Part shown: piece by piece, positions 10,666 to 19,372 of the stretch
Layout: the number at the start of each line of letters is the position of its first letter
Position numbering within the stretch: position 1 is the stretch's first letter
DNA from: Agapanthus africanus
Taxonomy: Eukaryota > Streptophyta > Magnoliopsida > Asparagales > Amaryllidaceae
Length of the DNA stretch: 64,000 nucleotides
NCBI GenBank assembly: GCA_030015575.1
Contig: JASDDO010000016.1
Span: 112,239,241-112,303,240, forward strand
Reading direction: 5' to 3'
The notes under the pieces: model-generated
The model's input: the letters and a program-made list of their open reading frames with translations, nothing else
What the model was told of the DNA's origin: nothing
Databases searched by the model: none
Program-made: the position numbers and the translations under genes

Positions 10666-11700
10666 CCTTTGACATTTGTCGCAGGCACGGGGATCTTCTC
10701 CGGCCTTCTCTTTTCATGAGCGGTGGGCACCCAGATAGCTTTTCGTGGCTTTCTTCTTGTCGAACCTTCGCCCTTTTTTAACGGTGAGGGTAATCTTGAT
10801 CAACCATTGAGTTCCGGACCTACCGCCATACTTTGTAGATCTTGGAGGACAGCCGCTGAGGGGACTGTTCTGGTTTTACTTCCGCAACATTCTCTACCAG
10901 AGGAGGAGATCTATTCAGTATGGCGGTAGGTGAATTCCTACGCACCTTATTCAGCAGCTCGAAACTGTTCTCGGTTGGAACAGCATCATTAATTTCCGCC
11001 GTTAGGGCTGGTGGAGTTAGCCCAGAAGGGGAGTTGCCTCTGGCCTTCCTCACTCGGCGCCAGTGGCGACGTCGAGCGTGTCGAGCTGATGGAGTTGGTT
11101 CAGTGACGGGGATGGCTTTGTCTTGCCCCCTGTTCAGGTGAGGGGCTGTTGCAGGTGTCAGCCTGTTGAAGACTGATGTCCTTTGAGTAGCAGGAGCGGG
11201 AGTGGGAGCTGGGACAGTCAGTCTTGTAAAGGCCGACCCCTTGGCAGGAGAAGCTGCCATGACGACTTCAGGAGCAGGGTTGGTTATTCTCTTCGGAATA
11301 ATCTTCTCTGGTATTGCAGTCTTTATTGTGGGCCCACAGGAATTTTAGCCCAATATGGAGAAGACAGAGGTGCTGGAGCTGGACGACTCGTTAAGAGGGG
11401 CCGCAGTAGGTGTAAGCCGATCAAAGACCGACTTCTTAGGAGCTTCCGGTGTCATCACAGGAGCGGTGAAGCTCGTTGGCGGGAGCATGGTCCCGAAAAA
11501 CAACCCTGTGGTGGCTTGAGTGACCTGTTCCACGGGCATCGTGAACAGGGAAGCCGCTTGGGGCCCGTATGTTATGTCCCCAGTTGAGGCAGGACGTTGC
11601 AGCTGCATGTGGAACACTTTGAGAAGGTGAAAGCCATTGATCCTTTGCTTTCTGGACCAAGCAAATGCCAAATATTAGTACCTTGAAACCCAAGGGCAAC
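10666..11700 (-). pseudogene. Ty3/gypsy gag, N-terminal part
   Basis: Minus-strand reading gives a proline-, serine- and threonine-rich N-terminal Gag region with three related blocks, KKSVFDRLTPTAAP, TSVFNRLTPATAP and SAFTRLTVPAPTPAP, and basic stretches such as ARHARRRHWRRVRK. 'SVFDRL' repeats are a familiar feature of N-terminal Gag in plant gypsy elements. It continues on the left side of copia A at 1-945. The first residues lie near 11670-11700, about 120 bases after the putative LTR edge. It is broken, with a few breaks. Confidence 0.65.
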
Positions 11701-11818
11701 CATTAACAAACCGCGATTGGTTCGCGAACACGACACACGAAGTGCGGAGTGGAAAGAGGAAAAGTTCCCACCGGGCATGCCAAAATCTGTTCCCCTCCGA
11801 ACCACGGAGACGCGACCG
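11701..11818 (-). other. Short leader / post-LTR box of the gypsy element
   Basis: The minus strand reads TTTTGGCATGCCCGGTGGG followed by AAC, resembling the box found just after the PBS in Tat-group gypsy elements. The PBS should lie between it and 11819. A TGGTTCGG stretch is present but I could not assign it to a tRNA. Confidence 0.45.
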
Positions 11819-12351
11819 TGCAGGTCCGCCTTGCCTGAAATTTGGGCCAGATGCTAATTGGTGCTATTCGTTCACCTCTCTGAAGATGTCAAGTTGATTT
11901 ATGGCACCATGTATCGAAGGTTTAAACGGATGCGGCCGATATAGCAGACTTCATCAGATTCCCGCTCGTTTGAGGGATTTTTGATTATGGGGACGCTCTT
12001 CCCTGCATGTGCAACCCCCTGCAGTTAATTACGCTACCGCATCGCGGTAACAACTTTCTCCTTCTCCATATGGTCACTTCGTGTCGTGGGTGTTTGTTTT
12101 GTGTTTGGTTGCCCGTGGATTGTATACGGAGACTAAGTTGTGTCGTCGCCCGTAGGACGTGGACTAGTCCAAATCCGTATCTTTCTTAGATTTGGGTTTG
12201 GGGGGTTGTGTTTTAGGATACGTTAGCCTTATTTGATGCTAAGATCAACTTAAACGTTTGTTAAGGACACGTTAGTCAGATTTTAGACTAAGATCAACTT
12301 AACGGGATAGTTTAGATCCGACAAGAGAGCAATTGGGCTCTATTGTTTAGT

Positions 12352-12690
12352 TTAATGGCATTGCGGCCGGTAAGTAGTTTAAGGACATTACGGTCCATTG
12401 TTAGTTTTAAGATATCGCGGTCAAGGTTAAGGACATCATAGTCCGTGAGTTTAAGGACCCCACAGTCCAGCGTTAGTTTTAAGACGTCACGGTCGAGGTT
12501 AAGGACATCATAGTCCGTGAGTTTAAGGACCTCACAGTCCGATGTTACTTTTAAGACATCACGGTCGAGGTTAAGGACATCATAGTCCGTGGATTTAAGG
12601 ACCCCACAGTCCGATGTTAGTTTTAAGACATCACGGTCGAGGTTAAGGACATCAAAGTCCATGGATTTAAGGACTCCCCAGTCCGTTGTA
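12352..12690 (+). repeat. 72-bp tandem repeat, about 4.5 copies
   Basis: The marker GTTAGTTTTAAGA starts near 12400, 12472, 12544 and 12616, an exact 72-base spacing. Each unit is three related 24-base subunits of the type TTTAAGGACCCCACAGTCC, each a small hairpin (GGAC...GTCC). Because 72 is a multiple of three, the minus-strand frame 12881-12312 stays open with a 24-residue repeat (DYDVLNLDRDVLKL). I regard that frame as a by-product of the repeat. Confidence 0.85.
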
Positions 12691-12944
12691 ATGTGTGGTT
12701 GTCGGGACCCGTTACCTCTCTGATGACGTTGAGGGATTACATCGACGGATATCAGAGGAGTAAAGAGATGTACCCTCGAACCGGGTTTAAATTGAGGACT
12801 TATGGCCACAATTGGGCTAAGTCCAGTTAAAGAACATTTTATTTTTGTTCTGCCTGTTAGGCCTTTGTTTCGGCTCAGCATTTTTAATTGGACTCTGTCA
12901 TTTCGTCTGGAATTAAATGCATAGCATTTATCAGAACGAGGTAT

Positions 12945-13262
12945 TTTCTGTCAGTGCGCCACGTGGCGCATCTGGAGCTTTGCGCCAATTAAAGAGCGCA
13001 TTGCGCTAGCGCACATAAGGGTGATATGTGTCGCTTAGCGCTAAGTGCGCTGCGGCAGTTTATGGGTGCGCCAGTGAGTGACACGTGGCGCGCTTGGCGC
13101 TGAGCGCCAACCCAAGAGCGCAGTGCGCTGTTTTCAGGAGCGCAAATCGCAGATCGTATCTATGGTTGACACGTGGCATATTATGGCACTGAGCGCCAGT
13201 CCAAGGAGCGCAAGGGCGCAGTTCATGAGTGCAAAGCACTACTCAATAGTGCAGAGCGCATT
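12945..13262 (+). repeat. GC-rich micro-palindrome block
   Basis: A run of GCGC-centred inverted words such as GAGCGCATTGCGCT, TAGCGCTAAGTGCGCT, GAGCGCAGTGCGCT and AGTGCAAAGCACT, with the recurring phrase ACACGTGGCGCG. The same phrases reappear near 13985-14030 and 14960-15160. Confidence 0.7.
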
Positions 13263-14220
13263 TTGATCAATTTAAGATCAAAGAACAAGTTTATGTTCTT
13301 CTTAAAGGAGGCCTTGCCTCAAGATTCAAGAACTAAGTTCTTATTCTTATAAAAGGCTCTGCCTTTTTAGATCTAGAGATCTGAGAAGTAAAATACTTCT
13401 CTTCTTTTTTTATGATTTAGTTCTTGATATTTTCTCTTTATTCAAAGACCTCGGTCTTTCTTATAGATCTAAGATCTTTTTAGAAGACATTTCTTCTTTA
13501 TAAGAGATGTTTTCACCTCTGTTTTCCAAGGAATCAGTTCTTTACCTTTCTTTTCTTCTGAGTTTTTTCTCAAAGTTTTTCAGAGAGTTTTTCTATATGG
13601 GACTTGAAGTCTTGGGGGCTTTATATAGGGCCAATCGATCTGTTAAATCGGTTTAAGAGATCTTTCTCTTGATTGATCTGGGAATGTTTCCCACCGTTGG
13701 ATCTTTGATCTTAAGGCTCCTGTTTGATAGAAGGTAATCTTCTAGTTTTAATAAAGATTGGAAAAATCTTTCTATACAGAATTTGTTCTATTTTTGGTAA
13801 TTCATTATTTACCATTGGATCATTGATCCAGCGGTGCTTAAAGCACAATCTTGTTGTTTGGAAAGATTTTGAGAAATCTTTCCTTAACAGAATTTAATTC
13901 TGATTAATAAATGATTTATTATTATTAGATCCTTTGATCTAACGGTGGGAATTTTAATTCCAGCGCTGGCGCACCCAATTTGGACACGTGGCGCGTAGCG
14001 CAGCGCAACTATGCCACGTGGCGCGCAGCGCGCTGAATTTGAAGCGTTGCTTCAACAGAGCACTGGATATGAAGCGTTGCTTCAACAGATGAGGTGTCTT
14101 TTCACCTTCCTTTTAAGTCAAACTTATATTCCCGAGAATCTTTCATTTCCTAATTTTGGAAATAGTTCTACTATGCACAAAATTTTATGTGCTTCGTGTT
14201 TATAACTTGAAGCAAAGCTT
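13263..14220 (+). repeat. Chain of adjacent micro-hairpins, left of the 160-codon frame
   Basis: Successive short words are each followed by their reverse complement, with no shared sequence between neighbours. Seven occur in 13263-13400 alone: TTGATC/GATCAA, AAGAAC/GTTCTT (13281-13300), GAGGC/GCCTC (13308-13320), AAGAAC/GTTCTT (13328-13342), AAAGGC/GCCTTT (13352-13366), AGATCT/AGATCT (13369-13382), AGAAGT/ACTTCT (13384-13400). Later ones include GGGAA/TTCCC (13680-13692), GGATCA/TGATCC (13817-13829), GTGCTT/AAGCAC (13834-13846) and a 10-base stem at 13860-13883. Confidence 0.8.
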
Positions 14221-14297
14221 CTTCCTTCTCTCATTCCCAAAGAACTTTCTCAACTATGGCTTGTAACCGCCCTCATGCTCCTAGACAACCTTAGGAA

Positions 14298-14780
14298 GTG
14301 CCCATTCAAGACCTTGTTCCTCGGTTTTCTGCGCTCTTGGTGGATCCTTCTCTCACGGAAGAGCAGTGCGATGCTGCACTGCAGGATCTTTTGACTCGTG
14401 TGGGATCTCCCCTTCCCCCACGCTCTATTTGGCTTCGGATGATCCTTGCGTCTGTGCTTGATGACATCCCCCCTCACCTAGCGGAGATGACCCTGGCAAT
14501 GCTCGATGCGGCTGAAGGCAAGCTCGGGTGTTTCCATGAGGCATGCCTGATTACTCAGGCTCTGAAAGACTGCTCGGTTCACTTGTTGAGCCAGATAAGA
14601 GCCCGACGGGCTATCATGTCTGCTTCTGCGGATGGACATGGCGCCAATCGGTGGGGAGGCACTCCTCGTGAAAATCGCCGTTTTGACGTGCTGGAGAAGG
14701 CGGCGAGGGAGTTAGATAATTTTGTTTATTGTTTTGTTAATCCCTGTGCCACTGATCCATTGTTTGGTGATCTTTTTTAA
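14298..14780 (+). CDS. Hypothetical open frame, 160 codons, inside the putative gypsy LTR
   Basis: I do not recognise this product. It is a compositionally normal, soluble-looking sequence with no obvious membrane segment: an acidic and leucine-rich helical N-terminal half (LVDPSLTEEQCDAALQDLL), a middle with IRARRAIMSASADGHG, and a C-terminus ending ATDPLFGDLF. It runs on the plus strand, antisense to the gypsy element. It is followed by an AATAATAATAATAAAAAG tract that could hold a polyadenylation signal. Micro-hairpin chains lie on both sides. It could be an antisense accessory frame of the LTR element (Grande-type elements carry an antisense gene, though elsewhere), captured host sequence, or chance; its length and mixed composition make chance less likely. 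A short frame with its own ATG starts upstream at 14256 but closes early. Confidence 0.35.
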   Translation: MPIQDLVPRFSALLVDPSLTEEQCDAALQDLLTRVGSPLPPRSIWLRMILASVLDDIPPHLAEMTLAMLDAAEGKLGCFHEACLITQALKDCSVHLLSQIRARRAIMSASADGHGANRWGGTPRENRRFDVLEKAARELDNFVYCFVNPCATDPLFGDLF

Positions 14781-14879
14781 GTGTAATAATAACAATAATA
14801 ATAATAAAAAGATGTTTTAAATTAGCATTTTATTTTCTGTTAAATGTTCTCTTGTTTTTTAGTTCTTTGTTATTCCTCT

Positions 14880-15423
14880 GTAAGATATTTATGCGCTGCA
14901 TAATCATGAAGCATTGCTTCACTTTCCAATCTTGGAGACAGAGCTTTGCTCTAATTTGGGGTGCGTAGCGCAATCGCACTAGCTCTAGCGCCTTCGTGTT
15001 TTGATATGTGGCGCGCAGCACGCCTTGCACTAGCGCACTCGCGCTCGAAACGTGGCGCGCAACGCAGGGCGCAGCGCACCAGTGTCAGACACGTGGCGAG
15101 CAGCGCAGCGCAACTGCGCCAGCGCACCTGTGTCAGACACGTGGCGCGCAGCGCAGAGCGCAGGATTTGAAGCGTTGCTTTAATTTTTTACTCTTAAATT
15201 TCTAAACAGAGCTTTGCTCTGATTGGAGGAAGCAGAAGCCTCGCTTCATTTCTAGTCTTGGAATTTTGAACAGAGCTTTGCTCTGGTTGGGGGACGCAGA
15301 AGCGTCGCTTCATTTCCAGTCTTGGAATTTGAACAGAGTTTTGCTCTGATTGGGGGACGCAGAAGCGTCGCTTCATTTCCAGTCTTGGAATTTGAACAGA
15401 GCTATGTTCTGATTGGGGGAACA
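14880..15423 (+). repeat. Micro-hairpin chain, right of the 160-codon frame
   Basis: Continues the left chain's style. TGAAGCATTGCTTCA and AGAGCTTTGCTCT occur first, then GCGC/ACGTGGCGCG phrases to about 15160. From 15170 comes a roughly 60-base unit repeated about three to four times, each with AGAGCTTTGCTCT, GAAGCGTCGCTTC and CCAGTCTTGG. Confidence 0.75.
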
Positions 15424-16197
15424 AGTGCTAGCAAATGCTACAACCCACTCGGTTTATTTTTGAAAACACTCGATTTTAAAAGCGGAGCTTAAACCACTCC
15501 TTTTCAAATCACTCGGTTCTACAACGATATCAAGTTCATTACGCAAAAGGTTTTCTTAAAAACCTGTCGAGCCCTCCGTCATTTCAGATAAGGACTATTT
15601 AGTATTCGTGCTGCGTAGTGTGCGGTATCCGATTAGTGCTTATCTGTAACCATATGATGCGATTGAATTAGGGTAGTCATACGGCCTTGTTGACCTTGTC
15701 AAGGGTAGTACGGATAGGTTTAATTCAATCAGGAAATGAGCGGGATGAACTTGACTTGAAGTTTATGGTTTGTTGACCTTTTCAAGGTCATAAATCGCTT
15801 GGGGCAAAAACAGATATTGGGAATTTCAAGTGTTGAAAATTTGCAATGAGATTGCATATCTTCTATGAGATAGTTGGATCCCGATACTCACTGCGAGTAA
15901 ATGTTACTCCTGGAAGAGTTTTGCACTTTACAATTAGCTGATCCGGTAGGTGTCTAAGAAAGGTGTTAACGTGATTATGCCCTTGTGGAAATGAGGTTAT
16001 TTAATTAGTTCCATGTGAAAGCATGGGGAGACTCTCTCGGAGTACCAATACCTGCCTGGCTGACCGATTGGCTAACTTGTAGGGTGTAATTAATCCCGGA
16101 TAGTCTTACCTTTTAGGGGTTGAAGGAAGATTTGATAAAAACAGTGGGAGCTATCCTGATTAGATAAGATAATAACCAATCTAATCTTGCAAGAGCG
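15424..16197 (+). other. Leader remnant of copia B
   Basis: Matches the distal leaders of D and E: GCTAGCAAATGCTACAA..., CCCTCCGTCATTTC, and loop motifs TTGTTGACCTTGTCAAG (near 15687) and TTGTTGACCTTTTCAAG (near 15770) in two hairpin contexts. It ends at the pyrimidine tract before the first codons. Nothing else is visible in it. Confidence 0.75.
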
Positions 16198-17137
16198 CAT
16201 GCTAAAGTGTTTTCTTCTCTCTCTCTCTCTCCAGGTAGCGACCATGACATGCCTTAATCAAGATAATAATATAGATGTATTGACCGAACCCACTTATTAT
16301 ATTGAGCTGGGGAACGTTGGTTTCGCTTTACCTTATGACTGCCATAAGTCTGAGCTGGAAATAGGGGAATGTCAGGATTCTTATGCCACCCGAACGAAGA
16401 AAGAGCATGCTGATGCATTTTCTTCGGGTGTGTTCGTAATCGAGAACTGTTTCTCAGTCTGCTCTACGTCCTGGGTATTAGGTGCCGGATCAGGATCCTA
16501 CATTTGTAATTTATTATATGATTTAAGAAGAGATAGAGAACTGGGAAAGGGTGATATGTCTATCAAAGTAGGGAACAGAGCAACTGTTGCTGCCAAAGAA
16601 GTTCGCGAATATCACCTTGTATTACCAAGTGGTAATACAATGATTCTGAACGACTGTTATTACATACCGAACCTGATATGCAATATTATATCTGTCTTTT
16701 TATTAGCTAAAGAATGATATAACTTTGCATTAGAGGATAATGTTATGAAAATTTTCCTAATTCAAGTGTTAATTGGATTTGGTACGTTATGTAATGGTAT
16801 ATATATTCTAAATCAAACCACAATTTTTAACATACAGAACACACACAAGAGGAAAAGTTCAAAAATGAACGAATCCTCCTTGTGGCACTGTAGACTAGGT
16901 CATATCAATGTGACAAAACTAGCTAAGTTGCATAAAAATGGATATTTGAATCCATTCGAATTTACATCTTATGAAACTTGCCGGTCATGTCTCAAATGCA
17001 AAATGACTAAAACTCCGTTTACTATACACGGAGAAAGAGCTACTGAACTCTTGTGATTGATATATAGTGATGTATGTGGTCCTATATCTACACATGCCAG
17101 AAATGGTTCCTCGTACTTTATCACATTCACCGATGAC
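16198..17137 (+). pseudogene. Copia B: N-terminal segment, protease, start of integrase
   Basis: The reading MTCLNQDNNIDVLTEPTYY near 16240 is followed within about 75 residues by the protease region (STSWVLGAGSGSYIC) and then integrase with WHCRLGHINVTKLAKLH and CRSCLKCKMTKTPF. There is no zinc knuckle and no Gag domain, unlike A and F. D and E share the same short N-terminal segment. The piece is broken, with a few breaks, and ends at the insertion site of C. Confidence 0.8.
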
Positions 17138-19361
17138 TGTAAGCCCGCGGGGGCGCCCCGGGCGTCGATCCGACGCCGGAAACGCGGAAAACAAAAACTT
17201 TGCGAACTTTGCAAAACGGCACCACCGCGGACTTTTTACCGGATCGTGACCATTAAACTAAATCTAGCAACTACAAGAAAGGGTTAGAGATATACCGACG
17301 ATCCGTGTCCTTCGGTCTTCATCTCCGCTTCGATCTCCCGCGGAATCTCCGTCACCTCCTCGCTCGTCGGAAAGGGCACCACGTAGCCGGAATCTTTTAC
17401 GGGCTCCCGCCTCTTGACCGAGGCAACTCGGGCGCGAAGTTGGCTAGCCGACGCGTCCAAGGCTTGCTATAGAATAGTGTAGCGAACTTGTCTCTTTAGG
17501 GTTCTTAGAAGTTGCCATGGATGTTTGGAGGAAACAAGGATTAGAAAAATGGTGCTTGCATTTTTCTAGCAAGTAAAAATGAGATCAAGAAAGAAACTAT
17601 GAAGCTCTCTTCTTCTTCTTCTCTCTTTCTTTTTCTTCTCTCTTTCTTTTTCTATCAAGTGAGTAGAAAAAAATGAATCATGGTGGAGGAATGAGAATAG
17701 CAACCATAAGAAGGGAGGTGAGTGTAGGAGCAAAAGAAAGGTGACCATATCCAAACCTCACATCCCTCTCATCACAAATCCACTCAAAAGATAAGAAAAT
17801 GGAAATGACCAAAATAGAATATCATCATGAGGCAAGTCTCATCAAAATGCAACATATGCAAGAAAACCCTCCACCAGTAAGTTAATTGCAAACATGCAAT
17901 TAACACCCTCCAACAAGAAAGTCCGACCGAGAAGGAATGAGGAAAAATTGGCCGGAACGGAATGCAAACTGGCAACTTCAGAAAACCAATCCCGTAATAA
18001 ATTACAGGAAAACCCCACACTGTGCATACACACCCGCATTTGTATTCCGTCCGGATACAAATGCAGTGAGACAAAATCTACACTGTACTATACTAGGATC
18101 GGCTTAAACCAAAGCCGGCTAGTAAAATCCGTTCGATCCTGATCCGTGTAATACCGCACGTATCTGATCGAACGCTGCCATATAACTATACGGCCACTAG
18201 TACAAACCGTCCGATCCTGATCCGTGCAATACCGCACGTATCTGATCGGACCCTGCCATATCTCCATACGGCCTCTACAGCGTTTCGCCCGAAAGCTTGA
18301 GTAACTGAAAGTGTGTGGTGGACTCTAAAGACTCGTCAATACTATGGCTGTGGATTTAACCACTAGCACGTCAGAGGTATTAGCCATACGTGACGGGCCA
18401 CCAGCTATTGACCAAAAGGGACGTCGATGAGCGAACTCATCCTGACACCCTACTGAGCCTGTCAGTGACAATATCCGTACAGTCCGGTCCGTTCGTCTAT
18501 GAGTATCGCATGGCGGGCCTAGGGGGTTGGTAAAAGTCAGACCCCCAAAAGCGGTACAAGTCGTGTCGGAGTGTAGCCCAGAACACCCTGAGATACTACT
18601 GGAATACCTACCAGCAAATCTCCTTGCCTTGGCCAAGGTCTTTGTGTAATGGCTCTCCTAGACACAGCGCGACCTCACCCCCAATACCGGGAGAGACGAA
18701 ACCCCCGAAGATCCGCTCACTGCCTCCATGTGGCTCGGGACTGTACCCAACTACAACCTGTTTGCACGACTCCTTTGAGCCGTGGTAGGGTAGTAATCAA
18801 AGTACAGTGGGAACTCACACGAGACAAATGACGATCCCCAGGTCGATGAACTAACCTGTACACATGTCACCTGGGAACTGCTATCTGACGTCAGGTATAA
18901 GACCAACTAGCATGTTCCCGGCGAGTCCTGTCCGGTGTACTCATAACCCAATGAGCACCTGTATACATCTTAGGTGAACCAACTGACACCAGTGGCTTGT
19001 GAGACCGGCCACCGCCCCTCGTCGGGGTCTCGACTGTATACACTAGTCTACTCTGGAGTATCGATGCCCTGTCTCGAAACTCCCACGACTAGGGACCTTT
19101 TAAGGATGTGCTTATAGACTCCAGCTCTCACTTATATGATCGCCCTCATACTGCTGGCAGTCAAGCAAGAATCCTAGGGGCTCTATCAACGTGCAATAGC
19201 GACATGTCAGGTCACCTAAAGCAGTACACGATGATAAAGGTAAACCAGATAGCATACTATCATCTCGAGTAAGACTGTCCTACCGGGATAGGTCCTCCCT
19301 CAATCATTGCAATCACGTGCCTGTGATCCAATAATTGACTCTGAGGGCACTATCTCCAACA
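17138..19361 (-). repeat. 3' LTR of copia C
   Basis: Minus strand: TGTTGGAGATAGTGCCCTCA to CGGGCTTACA, 2224 bp. It includes a pyrimidine/purine-biased stretch at 17596-17655. Open frames inside (17784-18074, 18325-18636 and others) repeat identically in the other LTR and look non-coding. Confidence 0.93.
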
Positions 19362-19372
19362 ATCTCCCACTT
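19362..19372 (-). promoter_or_regulatory. Polypurine tract of copia C
   Basis: ATCTCCCACTT on the plus strand, i.e. AAGTGGGAGAT on the element strand, abutting the 3' LTR. Confidence 0.85.

Larger units (their letters stand above)
1..15423 (-). mobile_element. Ty3/gypsy LTR retrotransposon, partial, host of copia A
   Basis: This is the 5' part of a minus-strand Ty3/gypsy element: a putative 5' LTR (11819-15423), a short leader, then gag running leftward out of the window. Copia A (946-10665) sits inside gag and the host sequence resumes directly on both sides of A. Pol and the 3' LTR, if present, lie left of the window. Its right end abuts copia B leader sequence, so the element probably inserted into B. 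The coding part is broken, with several breaks. The gag wording (repeated 'SVFDRLTP'-like blocks) and the 'GGCATGCCCGGTGGGAAC' box after the LTR recall the Tat/Athila side of plant gypsy elements, from memory of the families. Confidence 0.75.
11819..15423 (-). repeat. Putative 5' LTR of the gypsy element
   Basis: On the minus strand this would begin TGTTCCCCCAATCAG (at 15423) and end CCTGCA (at 11819), about 3.6 kb. The outer edge is supported by an abrupt switch to copia B leader sequence at 15424. The inner edge is inferred from the TG/CA rule and nearness to gag. The partner LTR is outside the window, so neither edge is proven. It contains a 72-base tandem repeat, a chain of micro-palindromes and an open frame of 160 codons on the plus strand. 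Confidence 0.5.

Noticed and set aside
12312-12881. 189-codon minus-strand frame with a leucine-containing 24-residue repeat, like a leucine-rich-repeat protein
   Set aside because: The 72-base tandem repeat explains both the open frame and the periodicity; no consistent LRR consensus.
14011-14030. CACGTGGCGCG words as G-box promoter elements
   Set aside because: They occur as part of the GCGC micro-palindrome phrases many times over, so they carry no specific promoter evidence.
18325-18636. 103-codon minus-strand frame repeated at 26234
   Set aside because: Identical copy comes from the identical C LTRs; no recognisable protein and no independent conservation to judge.
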